Shown in pieces: positions 43,508 through 57,647 of a stretch of 64,000 nt of DNA. The stretch covers positions 4,248,001 to 4,312,000 of the forward strand of contig NZ_LT629791.1 in NCBI RefSeq assembly GCF_900105925.1, read 5' to 3'. The notes beneath the pieces were generated by a model. The model worked only from the letters and a program-made list of their open reading frames with translations, was not told the origin of the DNA and did not search any database. The DNA comes from Jiangella alkaliphila. GTDB lineage: Bacteria; Actinomycetota; Actinomycetes; Jiangellales; Jiangellaceae. The first letter of the stretch is position 1; every line of letters starts with the position of its first letter. Position numbers and translations under genes: made by a program.

Positions 43508-44832
43508 GCGGCACCCTGATCACCAACGCGCGCGTCCTCGGCGGCGACCCGCAGGATCTGCTGATCGACGACGGCGTCATCGTCGCCCTCGGCGCCGAGG
43601 CGGCGGCGAAGGCCGGCGAGGGAGCCGAGGTCGTCGACGCGACCGGGCTGATCGCGCTGCCCGGCCTGGTCGACCTCCACACGCACCTGCGCGAACCCGG
43701 CCGCGAGGACGCCGAGACCGTCGACACCGGGACGAAGGCGGCGGCACGAGGCGGGTTCACCGCCGTCCACGCGATGGCCAACACCGACCCGGTCGCCGAC
43801 ACCGCCGGCGTCGTCGAGCAGGTCTGGCGGCTGGGCCGCGAGGCCGGCCACGCCGACGTCCGCCCGGTCGGCGCGGTCACCATCGGCCTGAAGGGCGAGC
43901 GGCTGGCCGAACTGGGCGCCATGGCCGAGTCGGCCGCCGGCGTGCGGGTCTTCTCCGACGACGGCATCTGCGTCCACGACGCCATGTTGATGCGCCGCGC
44001 GCTGGAGTACGTGAAGGCGTTCGACGGCGTCATCGCCCAGCACGCGCAGGAGCCGCGGCTCACCCAGGGCGCGCAGATGAACGAGGGCGAGCTGTCCGGT
44101 CGGCTGGGCCTGCGCGGCTGGCCGAGCGTCGCCGAGGAGGCGATCGTCGCCCGCGACGTGCTGCTGGCCGCCCACGTCGGTTCGCGCGTGCACATCTGCC
44201 ACCTGTCGACGCGCGGCTCGGTCGAGATCGTCCGGCTGGCCAAGGAGCGCGGGCTGCCGGTGACGGCCGAGGTCACGCCGCACCACCTGCTGCTCACCGA
44301 CGAGCTGGTGGCCGGCTACGACCCGCGCTACAAGGTCAACCCGCCGCTGCGCTCGGCCGCCGACGTCGCCGCGCTGCGCGAGGCGCTGGCCGACGGCACC
44401 ATCGACATCGTCGCCACCGACCACGCGCCGCACCCGGTCGAGGCGAAGGACTGCGAGTGGGACGCCGCCGCCTTCGGCATGCTGGGCCTCGAGACGGCGC
44501 TGTCGGTCGTCCAGCACACCATGGTCGACACCGGCCTGCTCGACTGGGCCGGCGTCGCCGACCGCATGTCGTTCGCGCCGGCCCGCATCGGCCGCTGCGA
44601 CACCGGCGAGCGGCCGCACGGACGCCCCGTCGCCGCCGGCGAGCCGGCCAACCTCACGCTCATCGACCCGAGCACCACCACCACGGTCGACCCGTCGACG
44701 TCAGCGTCGCTGTCGCGGAACACGCCGTACGAGGGCATGAAGCTGCCAGGCACCGTCGTCGCGACGTTCCTGCGCGGCCGGCCCACGCACCACACGCTCC
44801 AGACGCACCACACCCCAGGGGGACAGGCATGA
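43504..44832 (+). CDS. pyrC: Dihydroorotase
   Basis: 442 aa from ATG 43504, overlapping the pyrB stop. [20 protein letters not shown] is the metal-binding signature of class I dihydroorotase, with [22 protein letters not shown] and [16 protein letters not shown] completing the binuclear zinc site and catalytic Asp. It cyclises carbamoyl aspartate to dihydroorotate. Coupled to carA by a 4-nt overlap. Confidence 0.97.
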   Translation: MSGTLITNARVLGGDPQDLLIDDGVIVALGAEAAAKAGEGAEVVDATGLIALPGLVDLHTHLREPGREDAETVDTGTKAAARGGFTAVHAMANTDPVADTAGVVEQVWRLGREAGHADVRPVGAVTIGLKGERLAELGAMAESAAGVRVFSDDGICVHDAMLMRRALEYVKAFDGVIAQHAQEPRLTQGAQMNEGELSGRLGLRGWPSVAEEAIVARDVLLAAHVGSRVHICHLSTRGSVEIVRLAKERGLPVTAEVTPHHLLLTDELVAGYDPRYKVNPPLRSAADVAALREALADGTIDIVATDHAPHPVEAKDCEWDAAAFGMLGLETALSVVQHTMVDTGLLDWAGVADRMSFAPARIGRCDTGERPHGRPVAAGEPANLTLIDPSTTTTVDPSTSASLSRNTPYEGMKLPGTVVATFLRGRPTHHTLQTHHTPGGQA

Positions 44833-45973
44833 CGACGAGCCAACCGGCGCTGCTCGTGCTCGAGGACGGCCGGACGTTCCGCGGCCGCTCGTACGGCGCG
44901 CCCGGTGAGACGTTCGGCGAGGCCGTCTTCGCCACCGGCATGACCGGCTACCAGGAGACGCTGACCGACCCGTCCTACCACCGCCAGGTCGTGGTGCAGA
45001 CGGCGCCGCACATCGGCAACACCGGGGTGAACGACGACGACCCCGAGTCCGGCCGCATCTGGGTGGCCGGCTACGTCGTCCGCGACCCCGCCCGCCGTGC
45101 GTCGTCCTGGCGCAGCCGGCGCAGCCTCGACGACGAGCTGGCCGCTCAGGGCGTCGTCGGAATCAGCGGCATCGACACCCGCGCGCTCACCCGCCACCTG
45201 CGCGAACGCGGCGCCATGCGGGTCGGCATCTCCAGCGTCGAGACCGACGCCGACGCGCTGCGGCAGCGGGTGCTGGACAGCCCGGAGATGCTCGGCGCCG
45301 ACCTCGCCGCCGAGGTCAGCACGCAGCAGCCCTACGTCGTCCAGGCCAATGGCGAGCGAAGGTTCACCGTCGTCGCGCTCGACCTCGGCATCAAGACGAT
45401 GACGCCGCGGCGCATGGCCGAGCGCGGCATCGAGACGCACGTGCTCCCCGCGACGGCCACGATCGACGACGTCCTCGCCCACGAGCCCGACGGCCTGTTC
45501 CTGTCCAACGGCCCCGGCGACCCAGCGACGGCGGACGCGCCCATGCGCGTCGTCCAGGCGGCGCTCGAGCGCGACCTGCCGTTCTTCGGCATCTGCTTCG
45601 GCAACCAGGTGTTCGGCCGCGCGCTCGGCTTCGGCACCTACAAGCTGGGCTACGGCCACCGCGGCATCAACCAGCCGGTGCAGGACCGCGGTACCGGCAA
45701 GGTCGAGGTGACGGCGCACAACCACGGCTTCGCGGTCGACGCGCCGCTGGAGGGCACCACCACGACGCCGTACGGCGCCGCCGAGGTCAGCCACGTCTGC
45801 CTCAACGACGACGTCGTCGAGGGCCTGGCCCTGCGGGCGAGCGACGGCGCGCTCAAGGCGTTCTCCGTCCAGTACCACCCCGAGGCCGCGGCCGGCCCGC
45901 ACGACGCCGCCTACCTGTTCGACCGGTTCATCGACGTCATGTCGGCGGCCCGGTCCGCCGCGAAGGAGGCCTG

Positions 45974-45974
<1 letters not shown>
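44829..45974 (+). CDS. carA: Carbamoyl-phosphate synthase small (glutaminase) subunit
   Basis: 381 aa from ATG 44829. The C-terminal class I glutamine amidotransferase has nucleophile Cys ~256 in [16 protein letters not shown] and the His/Glu pair in [13 protein letters not shown]. The N-terminal domain begins [20 protein letters not shown]. It supplies ammonia to CarB for carbamoyl phosphate used by PyrB and arginine synthesis. The stop overlaps the carB start (TGATG). Confidence 0.97.
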
Positions 45975-49272
<3,298 letters not shown>

Positions 49273-49276
<4 letters not shown>

Positions 49277-50352
49277 CGGCGTACGACCTGCTGTTCCGGC
49301 GGGTGCTGTCGAGGCTCGACGCCGAGAAGGCACACAAGGGCGCGTTCGCGGCGATGCGGCTGGCCGCCCGGGTGCCGGGGCTGGCATCGTACGGACGGCG
49401 CCGTCTGGGCCCGTCCGGTGCGAGCGCGGGCGCCGGCGTCGAGGCGTTCGGCCTGCACTTCCCGGGGCCGCTGGGCCTGGCCGCCGGGTTCGACAAGAAC
49501 GCCGTCGGCATCGACGCCCTGGCCGCGCTCGGCTTCGCGTTCGTCGAGGTCGGGACGGTCACCGGGCGGCCGCAGCCGGGCAACCCCAAGCCGCGGCTGC
49601 ACCGTCTGGTCGCCGACCGCGCCGTCGTCAACCGCATGGGCTTCAACAACGACGGCGCCGCCGTGGTGGCCGCCCGGCTGGCCCGGCGCCGCCGCCGTCG
49701 CGGCGCGCTGCCGGTCGTCGTCGGCGTCAACATCGGCAAGTCCAAGGTGGTGCCCGAGGCCGAGGCCGTCGGCGACTACGAGGCCAGCACCCGGCTGCTC
49801 GCCCCCTATGCCGACTACCTGGTCGTCAACGTCAGCTCGCCGAACACGCCGGGCCTGCGCGACCTGCAGGCCGTCGAGCTGCTCCGGCCGCTGCTCAGCG
49901 CCGTCCGGGCACAGGCCGACGCCGTCACCACACTCCGGGTGCCGCTGCTGGTGAAGATCGCGCCCGACCTCGGCGACGACGACGTCCTGGCGGTGGCGAA
50001 GCTGGCGCTCGAGCTGGACCTGGACGGCATCATCGCGACCAACACCACCATCGGCCGCGACGGGCTGCGCTCCACGCCGATCGCGGTCGAGCGGGCCGGC
50101 GCCGGCGGGCTGTCCGGCGCGCCGCTCGCGGGCCGGTCGCTGGAGGTGCTGCGGCTGCTTCGCGGCGCCGTGGGGGAGCGGCTCACGCTGGTCGCCGCCG
50201 GCGGCATCACGACCGCCGACGACGCGTACGAGCGGCTGCGGGCCGGCGCGACGCTGGTCCAGGCCTACACCGCGTTCATCTACGGCGGACCGTTCTGGCC
50301 GGCCCGCGTGCAGCGCGACCTGGCCCGCCTGATCGAGGAGGACCCCCGATGA
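49273..50352 (+). CDS. pyrD: Dihydroorotate dehydrogenase (quinone), class 2
   Basis: 359 aa, GTG start in the carB stop. [49 protein letters not shown] and the catalytic [15 protein letters not shown] (Ser base) identify class 2 PyrD. FMN sites are [18 protein letters not shown] and [20 protein letters not shown]. The N-terminal amphipathic region binds the membrane, where electrons go to menaquinone. A 103-bp spacer with a hairpin follows, the first break in the overlapping operon. Confidence 0.96.
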
Positions 50353-50366
50353 CCCCCCACCCTCAA

Positions 50367-50438
50367 GTTGATCTTGGAGTTGTTCGGCAATTGCGGGGGC
50401 ATTTGTCCGGTAGATACCCGAAGAACTCCAAGATCAAC
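50367..50438. repeat. Hairpin repeat between pyrD and pyrF
   Basis: GTTGATCTTGGAGTT and TTCGG (50367-50387, one-base interruption) pair with 50418-50438 around a 30-nt loop. The G at 50382 faces the G at 50423 as the only mismatch. The core GTTGATC-TGGAG matches the hairpin at 20231. It could attenuate transcription before pyrF or stabilise the upstream mRNA. Confidence 0.7.
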
Positions 50439-50455
50439 GTGGCTGGGGGGCGGCG

Positions 50456-51322
50456 ATGAGCGCCGGGGAGACGTTCGGGCGGCGGTTGCATGCGGCCATG
50501 CGGGCGCGTGGGCCGTTCTGCGCCGGCATCGACCCGCACCCCGGCCTGCTGACCGCCTGGGGGCTCGACGACGACGCCACCGGGCTGGAGCGGTTCGCCC
50601 GCACGGCCGTCGAGGCGCTGGGCGAGACGGTCGCGGTGCTGAAGCCGCAGTCGGCGTTCTTCGAGCGGCACGGGTCGCGCGGCGTCGCCGTGCTGGAGCG
50701 GGTCGTCGCCGACGCGCGCGCCACCGGGGCGCTGGTCCTGCTGGACGTCAAGCGCGGCGACATCGGCTCGACGATGCAGGCCTACGCCGACGCCTACTGC
50801 GACCCGGCGTCGCCGCTGTGCGCTGATGCCGTCACCGTCTCGCCGTATCTGGGCTTCGAGTCGCTGCGCCCGGTGCTCGACACCGCGGCCGCGCACGGCA
50901 ACGGCGTGTTCGTGCTGGCGTTGACGTCCAATCCGGAGGGCCCGGAGGTCCAGCACGCGCGGACCGCCGACGGCCGCACCGTCGCCGGGACGATGCTCGA
51001 CCACGTCCGCGCCGCCAACGCCGCCGCCCTCGCCGCCGGCGATCCGCTGGGCGGCGTCGGGGTCGTCGTGGGCGCCACGACCGGCGGGAACGGCGAGGAT
51101 CTCGCCGTCGGCGGACCCTTGCTCGCGCCCGGCCTCGGCGCCCAGGGAGCCACCGTCGCCGACCTCGCGACGGTGTTCGGGGCCGCCCTGCCGCAGGTCG
51201 TGCCTTCGGCGTCGCGGGAGATCCTGTCCGCCGGACCGGACCCGCGGGCTCTCCGCGAGGCAGCCGTCCGGACCATCGAAGATGTCCGTGACCTGCTGTT
51301 TCGTGCCTCGGCCGAGGCCTGA
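50456..51322 (+). CDS. pyrF: Orotidine-5'-phosphate decarboxylase, type 2
   Basis: 288 aa, the longer mycobacterial-type PyrF. FCAGIDPHPGLLTAWGL and VLKPQSAFFERHGSRGVAVL precede the catalytic LLDVKRGDIGSTMQAYADAY (D-x-K-R-G-D). ADAVTVSPYLGFESLRPVLD and LLAPGLGAQGATVADL follow. Final step to UMP. It starts 18 bp after the hairpin at 50438. Confidence 0.96.
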   Translation: MSAGETFGRRLHAAMRARGPFCAGIDPHPGLLTAWGLDDDATGLERFARTAVEALGETVAVLKPQSAFFERHGSRGVAVLERVVADARATGALVLLDVKRGDIGSTMQAYADAYCDPASPLCADAVTVSPYLGFESLRPVLDTAAAHGNGVFVLALTSNPEGPEVQHARTADGRTVAGTMLDHVRAANAAALAAGDPLGGVGVVVGATTGGNGEDLAVGGPLLAPGLGAQGATVADLATVFGAALPQVVPSASREILSAGPDPRALREAAVRTIEDVRDLLFRASAEA

Positions 51323-51507
51323 TCGGCACGAGTTCGGCGACTTCCAGCGCGACACGCGGGGGACCTCGTACCGTGGATTCATCCGGACAGGTACGGTGGA
51401 TTGCGTTGCTGACCTGGCGGTTCACTCGCTAGGTTCCTGAAACAAGGCCGCCGGAAGCGGTGGTCGGACCCACATCCACACAACGACACAACAGAGGTGA
51501 CCCGCTC

Positions 51508-51822
51508 GTGGCGCTCCCTAATCTGACTCCCGAACAGCGCGCGGCCGCTCTCGAGAAGGCTGCCGAAGCTCGCCGGGAGCGTGCGGAGGTCAAGAACCGC
51601 CTGAAGAACGCCGGAGCCCGTCTCGGTGACGTGCTCAAGGAAGGTTCGAACAATGAGGTCATCGGCAAGATGAAGGTCTCTGCCCTCCTCGAGTCGATGC
51701 CCGGCGTGGGCAAGGTCCGCGCCAAGCAGATCATGGAGGAGATCGGCATCGCCGAGACCCGTCGCGTGCGTGGCCTGGGCGCGAACCAGTCGGCTGCGCT
51801 GATCGAGCGTTTCGGCGGTTGA
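51508..51822 (+). CDS. mihF: Actinobacterial integration host factor
   Basis: 104 aa from GTG 51508 ([20 protein letters not shown]), with AGAGGTGA upstream; an in-frame GTG at 51460 lacks family similarity. [40 protein letters not shown] is the helix-two-turn-helix DNA-binding motif of mIHF/sIHF. These nucleoid proteins are essential in mycobacteria and affect development in Streptomyces. The stop overlaps the gmk start by 4 nt. Confidence 0.96.
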   Translation: MALPNLTPEQRAAALEKAAEARRERAEVKNRLKNAGARLGDVLKEGSNNEVIGKMKVSALLESMPGVGKVRAKQIMEEIGIAETRRVRGLGANQSAALIERFGG

Positions 51823-52421
51823 GCCTGCACACGTCCCATCCGCGGTCGGCCCCGCGGGTCATCGTCCTGTCGGGGCCGACAGCGGTAGGAAAGACGACCG
51901 TCGTCAAGAAACTGCGCGCCGCCCATCCGGAACTGTGGATCTCCGTGTCCACGACCACCCGGCCGCCGCGGCCGCGAGAGATCGACGGCGAGCATTACCA
52001 CTTCGTCGACGACCCCACGTTCGACAAGATGATCGAGCTGGGCGAGTTCCTCGAGTGGGCCGTGGTGCACAAACGGGCGAAGTACGGCACGCCGCGGGGC
52101 CCGGTCGAGCGCGCGCTCGCCAACGGCCACTCGGTGCTGCTCGAGATCGACCTGCAGGGTGCCCGCCAGGTCAGGGAGGCCATCCCCGACGCGCTGTTCG
52201 TGTTCCTCGCCCCGCCGAGCTGGGACGAGCTGGTCCGCCGGCTCATCGGCCGGGGCACCGAGACGGAGGCCGAGCGCGAGCGCCGGCTGACCACCGCCCG
52301 CGAGGAACTGGCCGCGGAGGCTGAGTTCGACGTCACGCTCGTGAACACCGATGTCGAGACGGTTTGCGAAGAGTTGGTAACCTTGATGCGTACCCCCCAC
52401 TTGACGAGCCCGGAGGCATGA
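51819..52421 (+). CDS. gmk: Guanylate kinase
   Basis: 200 aa. [20 protein letters not shown] is the P-loop, followed by [40 protein letters not shown] (GMP binding) and [13 protein letters not shown]. Converts GMP to GDP with ATP. The TTG at 51819 lies in the mihF stop (TTGA) and is the most economical start; no internal ATG precedes the P-loop. Overlaps rpoZ by 4 nt. Confidence 0.95.
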   Translation: MSLHTSHPRSAPRVIVLSGPTAVGKTTVVKKLRAAHPELWISVSTTTRPPRPREIDGEHYHFVDDPTFDKMIELGEFLEWAVVHKRAKYGTPRGPVERALANGHSVLLEIDLQGARQVREAIPDALFVFLAPPSWDELVRRLIGRGTETEAERERRLTTAREELAAEAEFDVTLVNTDVETVCEELVTLMRTPHLTSPEA

Positions 52422-52750
52422 GCGTGGCCGGAACTCAAGGCGTTGCCGAGGGCATCACCTTCCCACCCATCGACGACCTGCTGGCCAAGACCGACTCCAA
52501 GTACGGCCTGGTCATCTACGCGGCCAAGCGCGCGCGGCAGATCAACGCCTACTACTCCCAGCTGGGCGAGGGCCTGCTCGAGTACGTCGGGCCGCTCGTC
52601 GAGACGCACGTGCAGGAGAAGCCGCTGTCCATCGCGCTGCGCGAGATCGACGCCGGCCTGCTCACCGCCGAGCACATCGACCCCAACGACATCGACGCCG
52701 AGGACCCGGTCGCACCGGTCAAGGCCGAGCCCGCGGCCGAGCAGAGCTGA
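52418..52750 (+). CDS. rpoZ: RNA polymerase omega subunit
   Basis: 110 aa from ATG 52418, with GGAGG upstream. [36 protein letters not shown] is the conserved omega core binding the RpoC C-terminus; [16 protein letters not shown] follows. The acidic tail is poorly conserved. Order gmk-rpoZ is general in actinobacteria. Confidence 0.96.
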   Translation: MSVAGTQGVAEGITFPPIDDLLAKTDSKYGLVIYAAKRARQINAYYSQLGEGLLEYVGPLVETHVQEKPLSIALREIDAGLLTAEHIDPNDIDAEDPVAPVKAEPAAEQS

Positions 52751-52765
52751 CGGCTGTCACATCTG

Positions 52766-53971
52766 ATGGCTGAGATCGTCCTCGGTATCGGGGGCGGCAT
52801 CGCCGCCTACAAGGTCGCTGACGTCCTGCGCCGGCTCACCGAGTCCGGCCACGGCGTCACCGTCGTACCCACCAGGTCGGCCCTCCGCTTCGTCGGAGAG
52901 CCGACCTGGGCCGCGTTGTCGGGCCGCCCGGTGCACACCGAGGTGTTCGACGACGTCCACGAGGTGCCGCACGTGCGCATCGGCCGGCACGCCGACCTCG
53001 TGCTGGTGGCGCCCGCCACGGCCGACCTGATGGCCAAGGCGGCCGCCGGGCTGGCCGACGACCTGCTGACGTCGACGCTGCTCACCGCGCGCGGGCCGGT
53101 GGTGTTCGTACCGGCCATGCACACCGAGATGTGGGAGCACCCGGCCACCGTCGCCAACGTCGAGACGCTGCGCAAGCGCGGCGCGCTCGTCGTCGAGCCC
53201 GCCGTCGGCCGGCTCACCGGCGCCGACACCGGCAAGGGCCGGCTGCCCGAACCCGCCGACATCTACGCCTACGTCACCGACGTGCTCACCCGCGGCGAGG
53301 CCGGCCCCGACCTCACCGGCCGGCACGTCGTCGTGTCCGCCGGCGGCACCCGCGAGCACCTCGACCCGGTCCGGTTCCTCGGCAACCGCTCGTCCGGCCG
53401 GCAGGGATACGCGCTGGCCCAGGCCGCGGCCGCCCGCGGCGCCCGGGTCACGCTGGTGGCGGCGAACGTCACGCTGCCCGACCCGGCCGGCGTCGACGTC
53501 GTCCGCGTCGGCTCCGCGGCCCAGCTGTACGACGCCATGGTGGCAGCCGCGGCCGGCGCCGACGCCGTCGTCATGGCCGCCGCCGTGGCCGACTTCCGGC
53601 CGGCCACCTATACCGACACCAAGATCAAGAAGTCGGCCGACGGGTCGTCACCGGTCATCGAGCTGGAGCGGACGACCGACATCCTGGCGCACCTGGCCGC
53701 GCACCGGCCCGACCCGAAGCAGGTCGTCGTCGGGTTCGCCGCCGAGACCGGCGACGCATCCGGCAGCGTGCTCGAGCACGGCCGGGCGAAACTCGCCTCC
53801 AAGGGCTGCGATCTGCTGGTGGTCAACGAGGTCGGCGCCGACCGCGGGTTCGAGTCCGAGGACAACGCCGCGGTCGTCCTCGGCGCCGACGGCAGCTCTG
53901 TGACCGTGGAGAGCGGCCCGAAATCGGCGCTCGCGCACGTCGTCTGGGACCTCGTCCACGCCCGCCTCTGA
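52766..53971 (+). CDS. coaBC: Bifunctional phosphopantothenoylcysteine decarboxylase / synthetase
   Basis: 401 aa. CoaC part: GIGGGIAAYKVADVLRRLTE, HVRIGRHADLVLVAPATADL and FVPAMHTEMWEHPATVAN (FMN flavoprotein; His base). CoaB part from ~185: HVVVSAGGTREHLDPVRFLG NRSSGRQGYALA, VVMAAAVADFRPATYTDTKI KK. It performs two consecutive steps of coenzyme A synthesis. It follows rpoZ by 15 bp. Confidence 0.96.
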   Translation: MAEIVLGIGGGIAAYKVADVLRRLTESGHGVTVVPTRSALRFVGEPTWAALSGRPVHTEVFDDVHEVPHVRIGRHADLVLVAPATADLMAKAAAGLADDLLTSTLLTARGPVVFVPAMHTEMWEHPATVANVETLRKRGALVVEPAVGRLTGADTGKGRLPEPADIYAYVTDVLTRGEAGPDLTGRHVVVSAGGTREHLDPVRFLGNRSSGRQGYALAQAAAARGARVTLVAANVTLPDPAGVDVVRVGSAAQLYDAMVAAAAGADAVVMAAAVADFRPATYTDTKIKKSADGSSPVIELERTTDILAHLAAHRPDPKQVVVGFAAETGDASGSVLEHGRAKLASKGCDLLVVNEVGADRGFESEDNAAVVLGADGSSVTVESGPKSALAHVVWDLVHARL

Positions 53972-54110
53972 GCGACACTCGGGACGACGATGCGCGTCTC
54001 AGTATGTGGCTGAAAAGTGTCCAGAGTCCGGACCTCAGCGCACATGAAGTGGGACGATCCCCTACAGTTGTGCTTCGCGGACGGTGGTCTGCGTCAAGAG
54101 GGGGCTTGAG

Positions 54111-55301
54111 TTGTCTCTACGTCTGTTCACATCCGAATCCGTCACCGAGGGTCATCCGGACAAGATCTGCGACCAGATCAGCGACGCCGTGCTCGACGCG
54201 CTGCTGAAGGACGACCCGAACAGCCGGGTCGCGGTCGAGTCGATGGTGACCACCGGGCTGGTCCACGTGGCCGGCGAGGTGACGACCCGCGGTTACGCCG
54301 ACATCCCGGGCATCGTCCGCGACACCATCCTCGGCATCGGCTACGACTCGTCGACCAAGGGCTTCGACGGCTACTCGTGCGGCGTGTCGGTGTCCATCGG
54401 CTCGCAGTCGCGCGACATCGCGCAGGGTGTGGACTCCGCGTACGAGCACCGCGTCGAGGGCGACCTCGACCCGCTCGACCTGCAGGGCGCCGGCGACCAG
54501 GGGCTGATGTTCGGCTACGCGAGCGACGAGACGCCCGAGCTGATGCCGCTGCCGATCATCGTCGCGCACCGGCTGGCGCAGCGGCTGGCCGAGGTCCGCC
54601 GGTCCGGCGCCGTGCCGTACCTGCGGCCCGACGGCAAGACGCAGGTCACCATCGAGTACGACGGCGACCGCCCGGTCCGTCTCGACACCGTCGTCGTGTC
54701 GACGCAGCACGCGGCCAACATCGACCTCGAGCAGCTGCTCACCCCTGACATCGCGAACCAGGTCGTCAAGCCGGTGCTCGAGGCGTTCGAGCTCGACGAC
54801 CACGACTTCCGGCTGCTGGTGAACCCGACCGGCCGGTTCGAGATCGGCGGCCCGATGGGCGACGCCGGCCTCACCGGGCGGAAGATCATCATCGACACCT
54901 ACGGCGGCACGGCCCGGCACGGCGGCGGCGCGTTCAGCGGCAAGGACCCGTCGAAGGTCGACCGCTCCGGCGCCTACGCCATGCGCTGGGTGGCGAAGAA
55001 CGTCGTCGCGGCCGGACTGGCCCGCCGCTGCGAGGTGCAGGTCGCCTACGCCATCGGCAAGGCCGAGCCGGTCGGCCTGTTCCTCGAGTGCTTCGGCACC
55101 GAGACGGTGCCGGTCGAGCGCATCGAGGCCGCCGTCACCGAGGTCTTCGACCTGCGGCCGGCCGCGATCATCCGCGACCTCGACCTCAAGCGGCCCATCT
55201 ACGCGCAGACGGCCGCCTACGGGCACTTCGGCCGCGAGCTGCCCGACTTCACCTGGGAGCGCACCGACCGGGTGGAAGCCCTGAGAGCGGCTGCGGGTTG
55301 A
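54111..55301 (+). CDS. metK: S-adenosylmethionine synthetase
   Basis: 396 aa from TTG 54111 ([20 protein letters not shown]), with a G-rich AGAGGGGG upstream; GTG 54084 would add nine atypical residues. Signatures: [20 protein letters not shown] and [20 protein letters not shown] (phosphate loop). Condenses methionine and ATP. The 139-bp 5' spacer shows no SAM riboswitch that I can fold by eye. Confidence 0.95.
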   Translation: MSLRLFTSESVTEGHPDKICDQISDAVLDALLKDDPNSRVAVESMVTTGLVHVAGEVTTRGYADIPGIVRDTILGIGYDSSTKGFDGYSCGVSVSIGSQSRDIAQGVDSAYEHRVEGDLDPLDLQGAGDQGLMFGYASDETPELMPLPIIVAHRLAQRLAEVRRSGAVPYLRPDGKTQVTIEYDGDRPVRLDTVVVSTQHAANIDLEQLLTPDIANQVVKPVLEAFELDDHDFRLLVNPTGRFEIGGPMGDAGLTGRKIIIDTYGGTARHGGGAFSGKDPSKVDRSGAYAMRWVAKNVVAAGLARRCEVQVAYAIGKAEPVGLFLECFGTETVPVERIEAAVTEVFDLRPAAIIRDLDLKRPIYAQTAAYGHFGRELPDFTWERTDRVEALRAAAG

Positions 55302-55395
55302 TCGTCCTCGCGGCGGAGCGGAGCTTCGTCCACGAGGACCAGCGGGAGGTACGGCGGCGTCCGTAGCGTGATGGCGCGCCGTCTGCTGCCGATCG

Positions 55396-55545
55396 GCGGA
55401 CGAGCCCGCCCTCGACGTCCCCGGGGGTGGCATCGCCTACGGCCACACCGGCAGCACGCTGGGCTTCGTCACGTACGCGTTCTCGTCGCCTGACGGCGAC
55501 CGGCAGGTCAGCGTTGCGGTCACCGTCGAGGATCTGCTGGCGCGT
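55396..55545 (+). pseudogene. Serine hydrolase (beta-lactamase family) C-terminal remnant
   Basis: In frame 1, ADEPALDVPGGGIAYGHTGS TLGFVTYAFSSPDGDRQVSV AVTVED matches the KTG-like box and final strands of class C beta-lactamase-type serine hydrolases (Y-G-H-x-G-S-x-x-G-F). The N-terminal active-site region is absent. It fills the middle of the 324-bp spacer between metK and priA; nothing else is seen there. Confidence 0.65.
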
Positions 55546-55625
55546 CGTGGAGAATCTGGACCGTATTCTCGGGTGAGCCTGTGGACAACGCGGGGCCGGG
55601 TCCGCGGGTGCGGTAGAACGGGTCT

Positions 55626-57647
55626 GTGAGCGCATCCGAGCCGGCCGAGTCCGACCAGTTGGCGCTGGTCGCCGCGCCCGGCCGGCGCCGGTTCCGCACC
55701 CGAGAGCCTGAGCCGGTCGCGGACGAGCTGCCGGTGGCCGCGGTGCTGGTCGACGTCGGGCTGCCGCATCTGGACCGGCCGTTCGACTACCTCGTGCCCG
55801 CCTCGATGGCCGACGCCGCCGTCGTGGGCGCCCGGGTGTCGGTGCGGTTCGCCGGCACCGACCACGACGGCTTCGTCGCCGCGCGGAAGGACGCCAGCGA
55901 CCACGAGGGCAAGCTGGCGCGGCTGCGCCGGGTGGTGTCGCCCGAGCCCGTCCTCGCGCCGGAGATCGCCGCGCTGGCCCGCGCCGTCGCCGACCGCTAC
56001 GCCGGCACCGTCTCCGACGTCCTGCGGCTGGCCGTCCCGCCCCGGCACGCCACCGCCGAGAAGGCCGCGTCGCCCGACCCGCCGGTCCCGCCGGCCGCGC
56101 CCGACCCCGGCGGCTGGGCCGAGCACGTCGACGGCGTCGCGCTGCTGGACGCGCTGGCCGGCGGGGGGGCGCCGCGCGCCGTCTGGACCCCCGGACCGGC
56201 CGCCGACTGGCCCGACCTCCTCGCCCGGCTGGTGGCCGCGACGCTGTCCGGCGGACGGGGCGCGCTGGTCGTGGTGCCCGACGGCCGCGACGTCGCGCTG
56301 GCATCGTCGGCCCTGACGGAGCTGCTGGGGTCGGGCAGCCACGTGGAGCTGGAGGCCGACGCCGGGCCGTCGACGCGGTACAAGCGCTGGCTGTCGGTGC
56401 GCCGCGGCGCCGTGCGGGCCGTCGTCGGGACGCGGTCGGCCGCGTTCGCGCCCGTCCACGACCTCGGGCTGGTCGTCGTCTGGGACGACGGCGACGACCT
56501 GCACGCCGAGCCGCGGGCGCCGTACCCGCACGCCCGCGAGGTGCTGCTGCTGCGCGCCCACCAGGCCGGCGCGGCCGCCGTCGTCGCCGGGTTCGCCCGC
56601 ACCGCCGAGGCCGAGCAGCTGCTGGCGACCGGCTGGGCCCGGCCGGTGACGCCGTCGCGGCAGGCCGTGCGGGCCGCCGCGCCGCGGGTCCAGACCAGCG
56701 GTGACGACTACGAGCAGGCCCGCGACGAGGCCGCCCGCAGCGCCCGGCTGCCGTCGCTGGCCTGGCGGACGGCGCGTGCGGGGCTCGGCCGCGGCCCGGT
56801 GCTCGTGCAGGTGCCGCGGGCCGGCTACCTACCGGGTGTTGCCTGTGCGCGGTGCCGCACGCCCGCGCGCTGCACGGCCTGCTCCGGGCCGCTGGTGCTC
56901 GGCCAGGCCGACCAGCCGCCGCGGTGCGCCTGGTGCGCCACGGCGTACCCGTCGTGGCAATGCGGGGTCTGCGGGCACGGGTCGCTGCGGGCGACCGTGG
57001 TCGGGGTGCGGCGGACGGCGGAGGAGCTGGGCCGCGCGTTCCCCGGCGTGCCGGTGCTGCTGTCCCGCGGCGACGCCGTCCGCTCGTCCGTCGGTGCCGA
57101 GCCGGCGCTGGTGGTGGCCACGCCGGGGGCGGAGCCGGTCGCCACCGGCGGCTACACGGCGGCGCTGCTGCTGGACGGGACCGCCCTGCTGGCCCGGCCG
57201 AACCTCCGCGCTGCCGAGGAGGCGCTGCGCCGCTGGCTGCGCGCCGCCGCCCTGGTCCGTCCCGGCACGATGGGCGGCGAGATCGTCGTCGTCGCGGACT
57301 CCTCGGCGCCGGCCGTCCAGGCCCTGGTCCGCTGGGACCCGGCCGGCTTCGCCGCGCGCGAGCTGGCCGAGCGGGCCTCGCTGCACCTGCCGCCCGCCGC
57401 GCGCGTGGCGGAGCTCACCGGCGCTGTCGTGGACGTGGACGACCTGCTCATGCACGCCGAGTTGCCTGCTGATGCGGAAGTGATCGGGCCGGTGCCCGTG
57501 GAGGACGGCGCGCGAGCGATGATCCGGTCGCCTCGTGGCGCGGGGACGGCGCTCGCCGCTGCGCTGCGGTCGGCCGCGGGGGTGCGGTCCGCTCGTCGTA
57601 CGGGTGGGTCGGTACGTGTGCGGATCGATCCCGTGGACTTCGCGTGA
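55626..57647 (+). CDS. priA: PriA-like primosomal protein N' (helicase-degenerate, actinobacterial)
   Basis: 673 aa, GTG start. The N-terminal DNA-binding domain (VAAVLVDVGLPHLDRPFDYL VPASMADAAVVGARVSVRFA) is intact. The zinc region CARCRTPARCTACSGPLVLG... CAWCATAYPSWQCGVCGHGS has the eight expected cysteines. No Walker A GKT or DEAH box is recognisable in the middle, as is normal for actinobacterial PriA, which are regarded as non-helicase replication-restart factors. Confidence 0.92.
   Translation: MSASEPAESDQLALVAAPGRRRFRTREPEPVADELPVAAVLVDVGLPHLDRPFDYLVPASMADAAVVGARVSVRFAGTDHDGFVAARKDASDHEGKLARLRRVVSPEPVLAPEIAALARAVADRYAGTVSDVLRLAVPPRHATAEKAASPDPPVPPAAPDPGGWAEHVDGVALLDALAGGGAPRAVWTPGPAADWPDLLARLVAATLSGGRGALVVVPDGRDVALASSALTELLGSGSHVELEADAGPSTRYKRWLSVRRGAVRAVVGTRSAAFAPVHDLGLVVVWDDGDDLHAEPRAPYPHAREVLLLRAHQAGAAAVVAGFARTAEAEQLLATGWARPVTPSRQAVRAAAPRVQTSGDDYEQARDEAARSARLPSLAWRTARAGLGRGPVLVQVPRAGYLPGVACARCRTPARCTACSGPLVLGQADQPPRCAWCATAYPSWQCGVCGHGSLRATVVGVRRTAEELGRAFPGVPVLLSRGDAVRSSVGAEPALVVATPGAEPVATGGYTAALLLDGTALLARPNLRAAEEALRRWLRAAALVRPGTMGGEIVVVADSSAPAVQALVRWDPAGFAARELAERASLHLPPAARVAELTGAVVDVDDLLMHAELPADAEVIGPVPVEDGARAMIRSPRGAGTALAAALRSAAGVRSARRTGGSVRVRIDPVDFA

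Noticed and set aside
53972-54110. Possible SAM riboswitch before metK
   Set aside because: No SAM-I, SAM-II or SAM-IV core helices or conserved loops could be recognised by eye.
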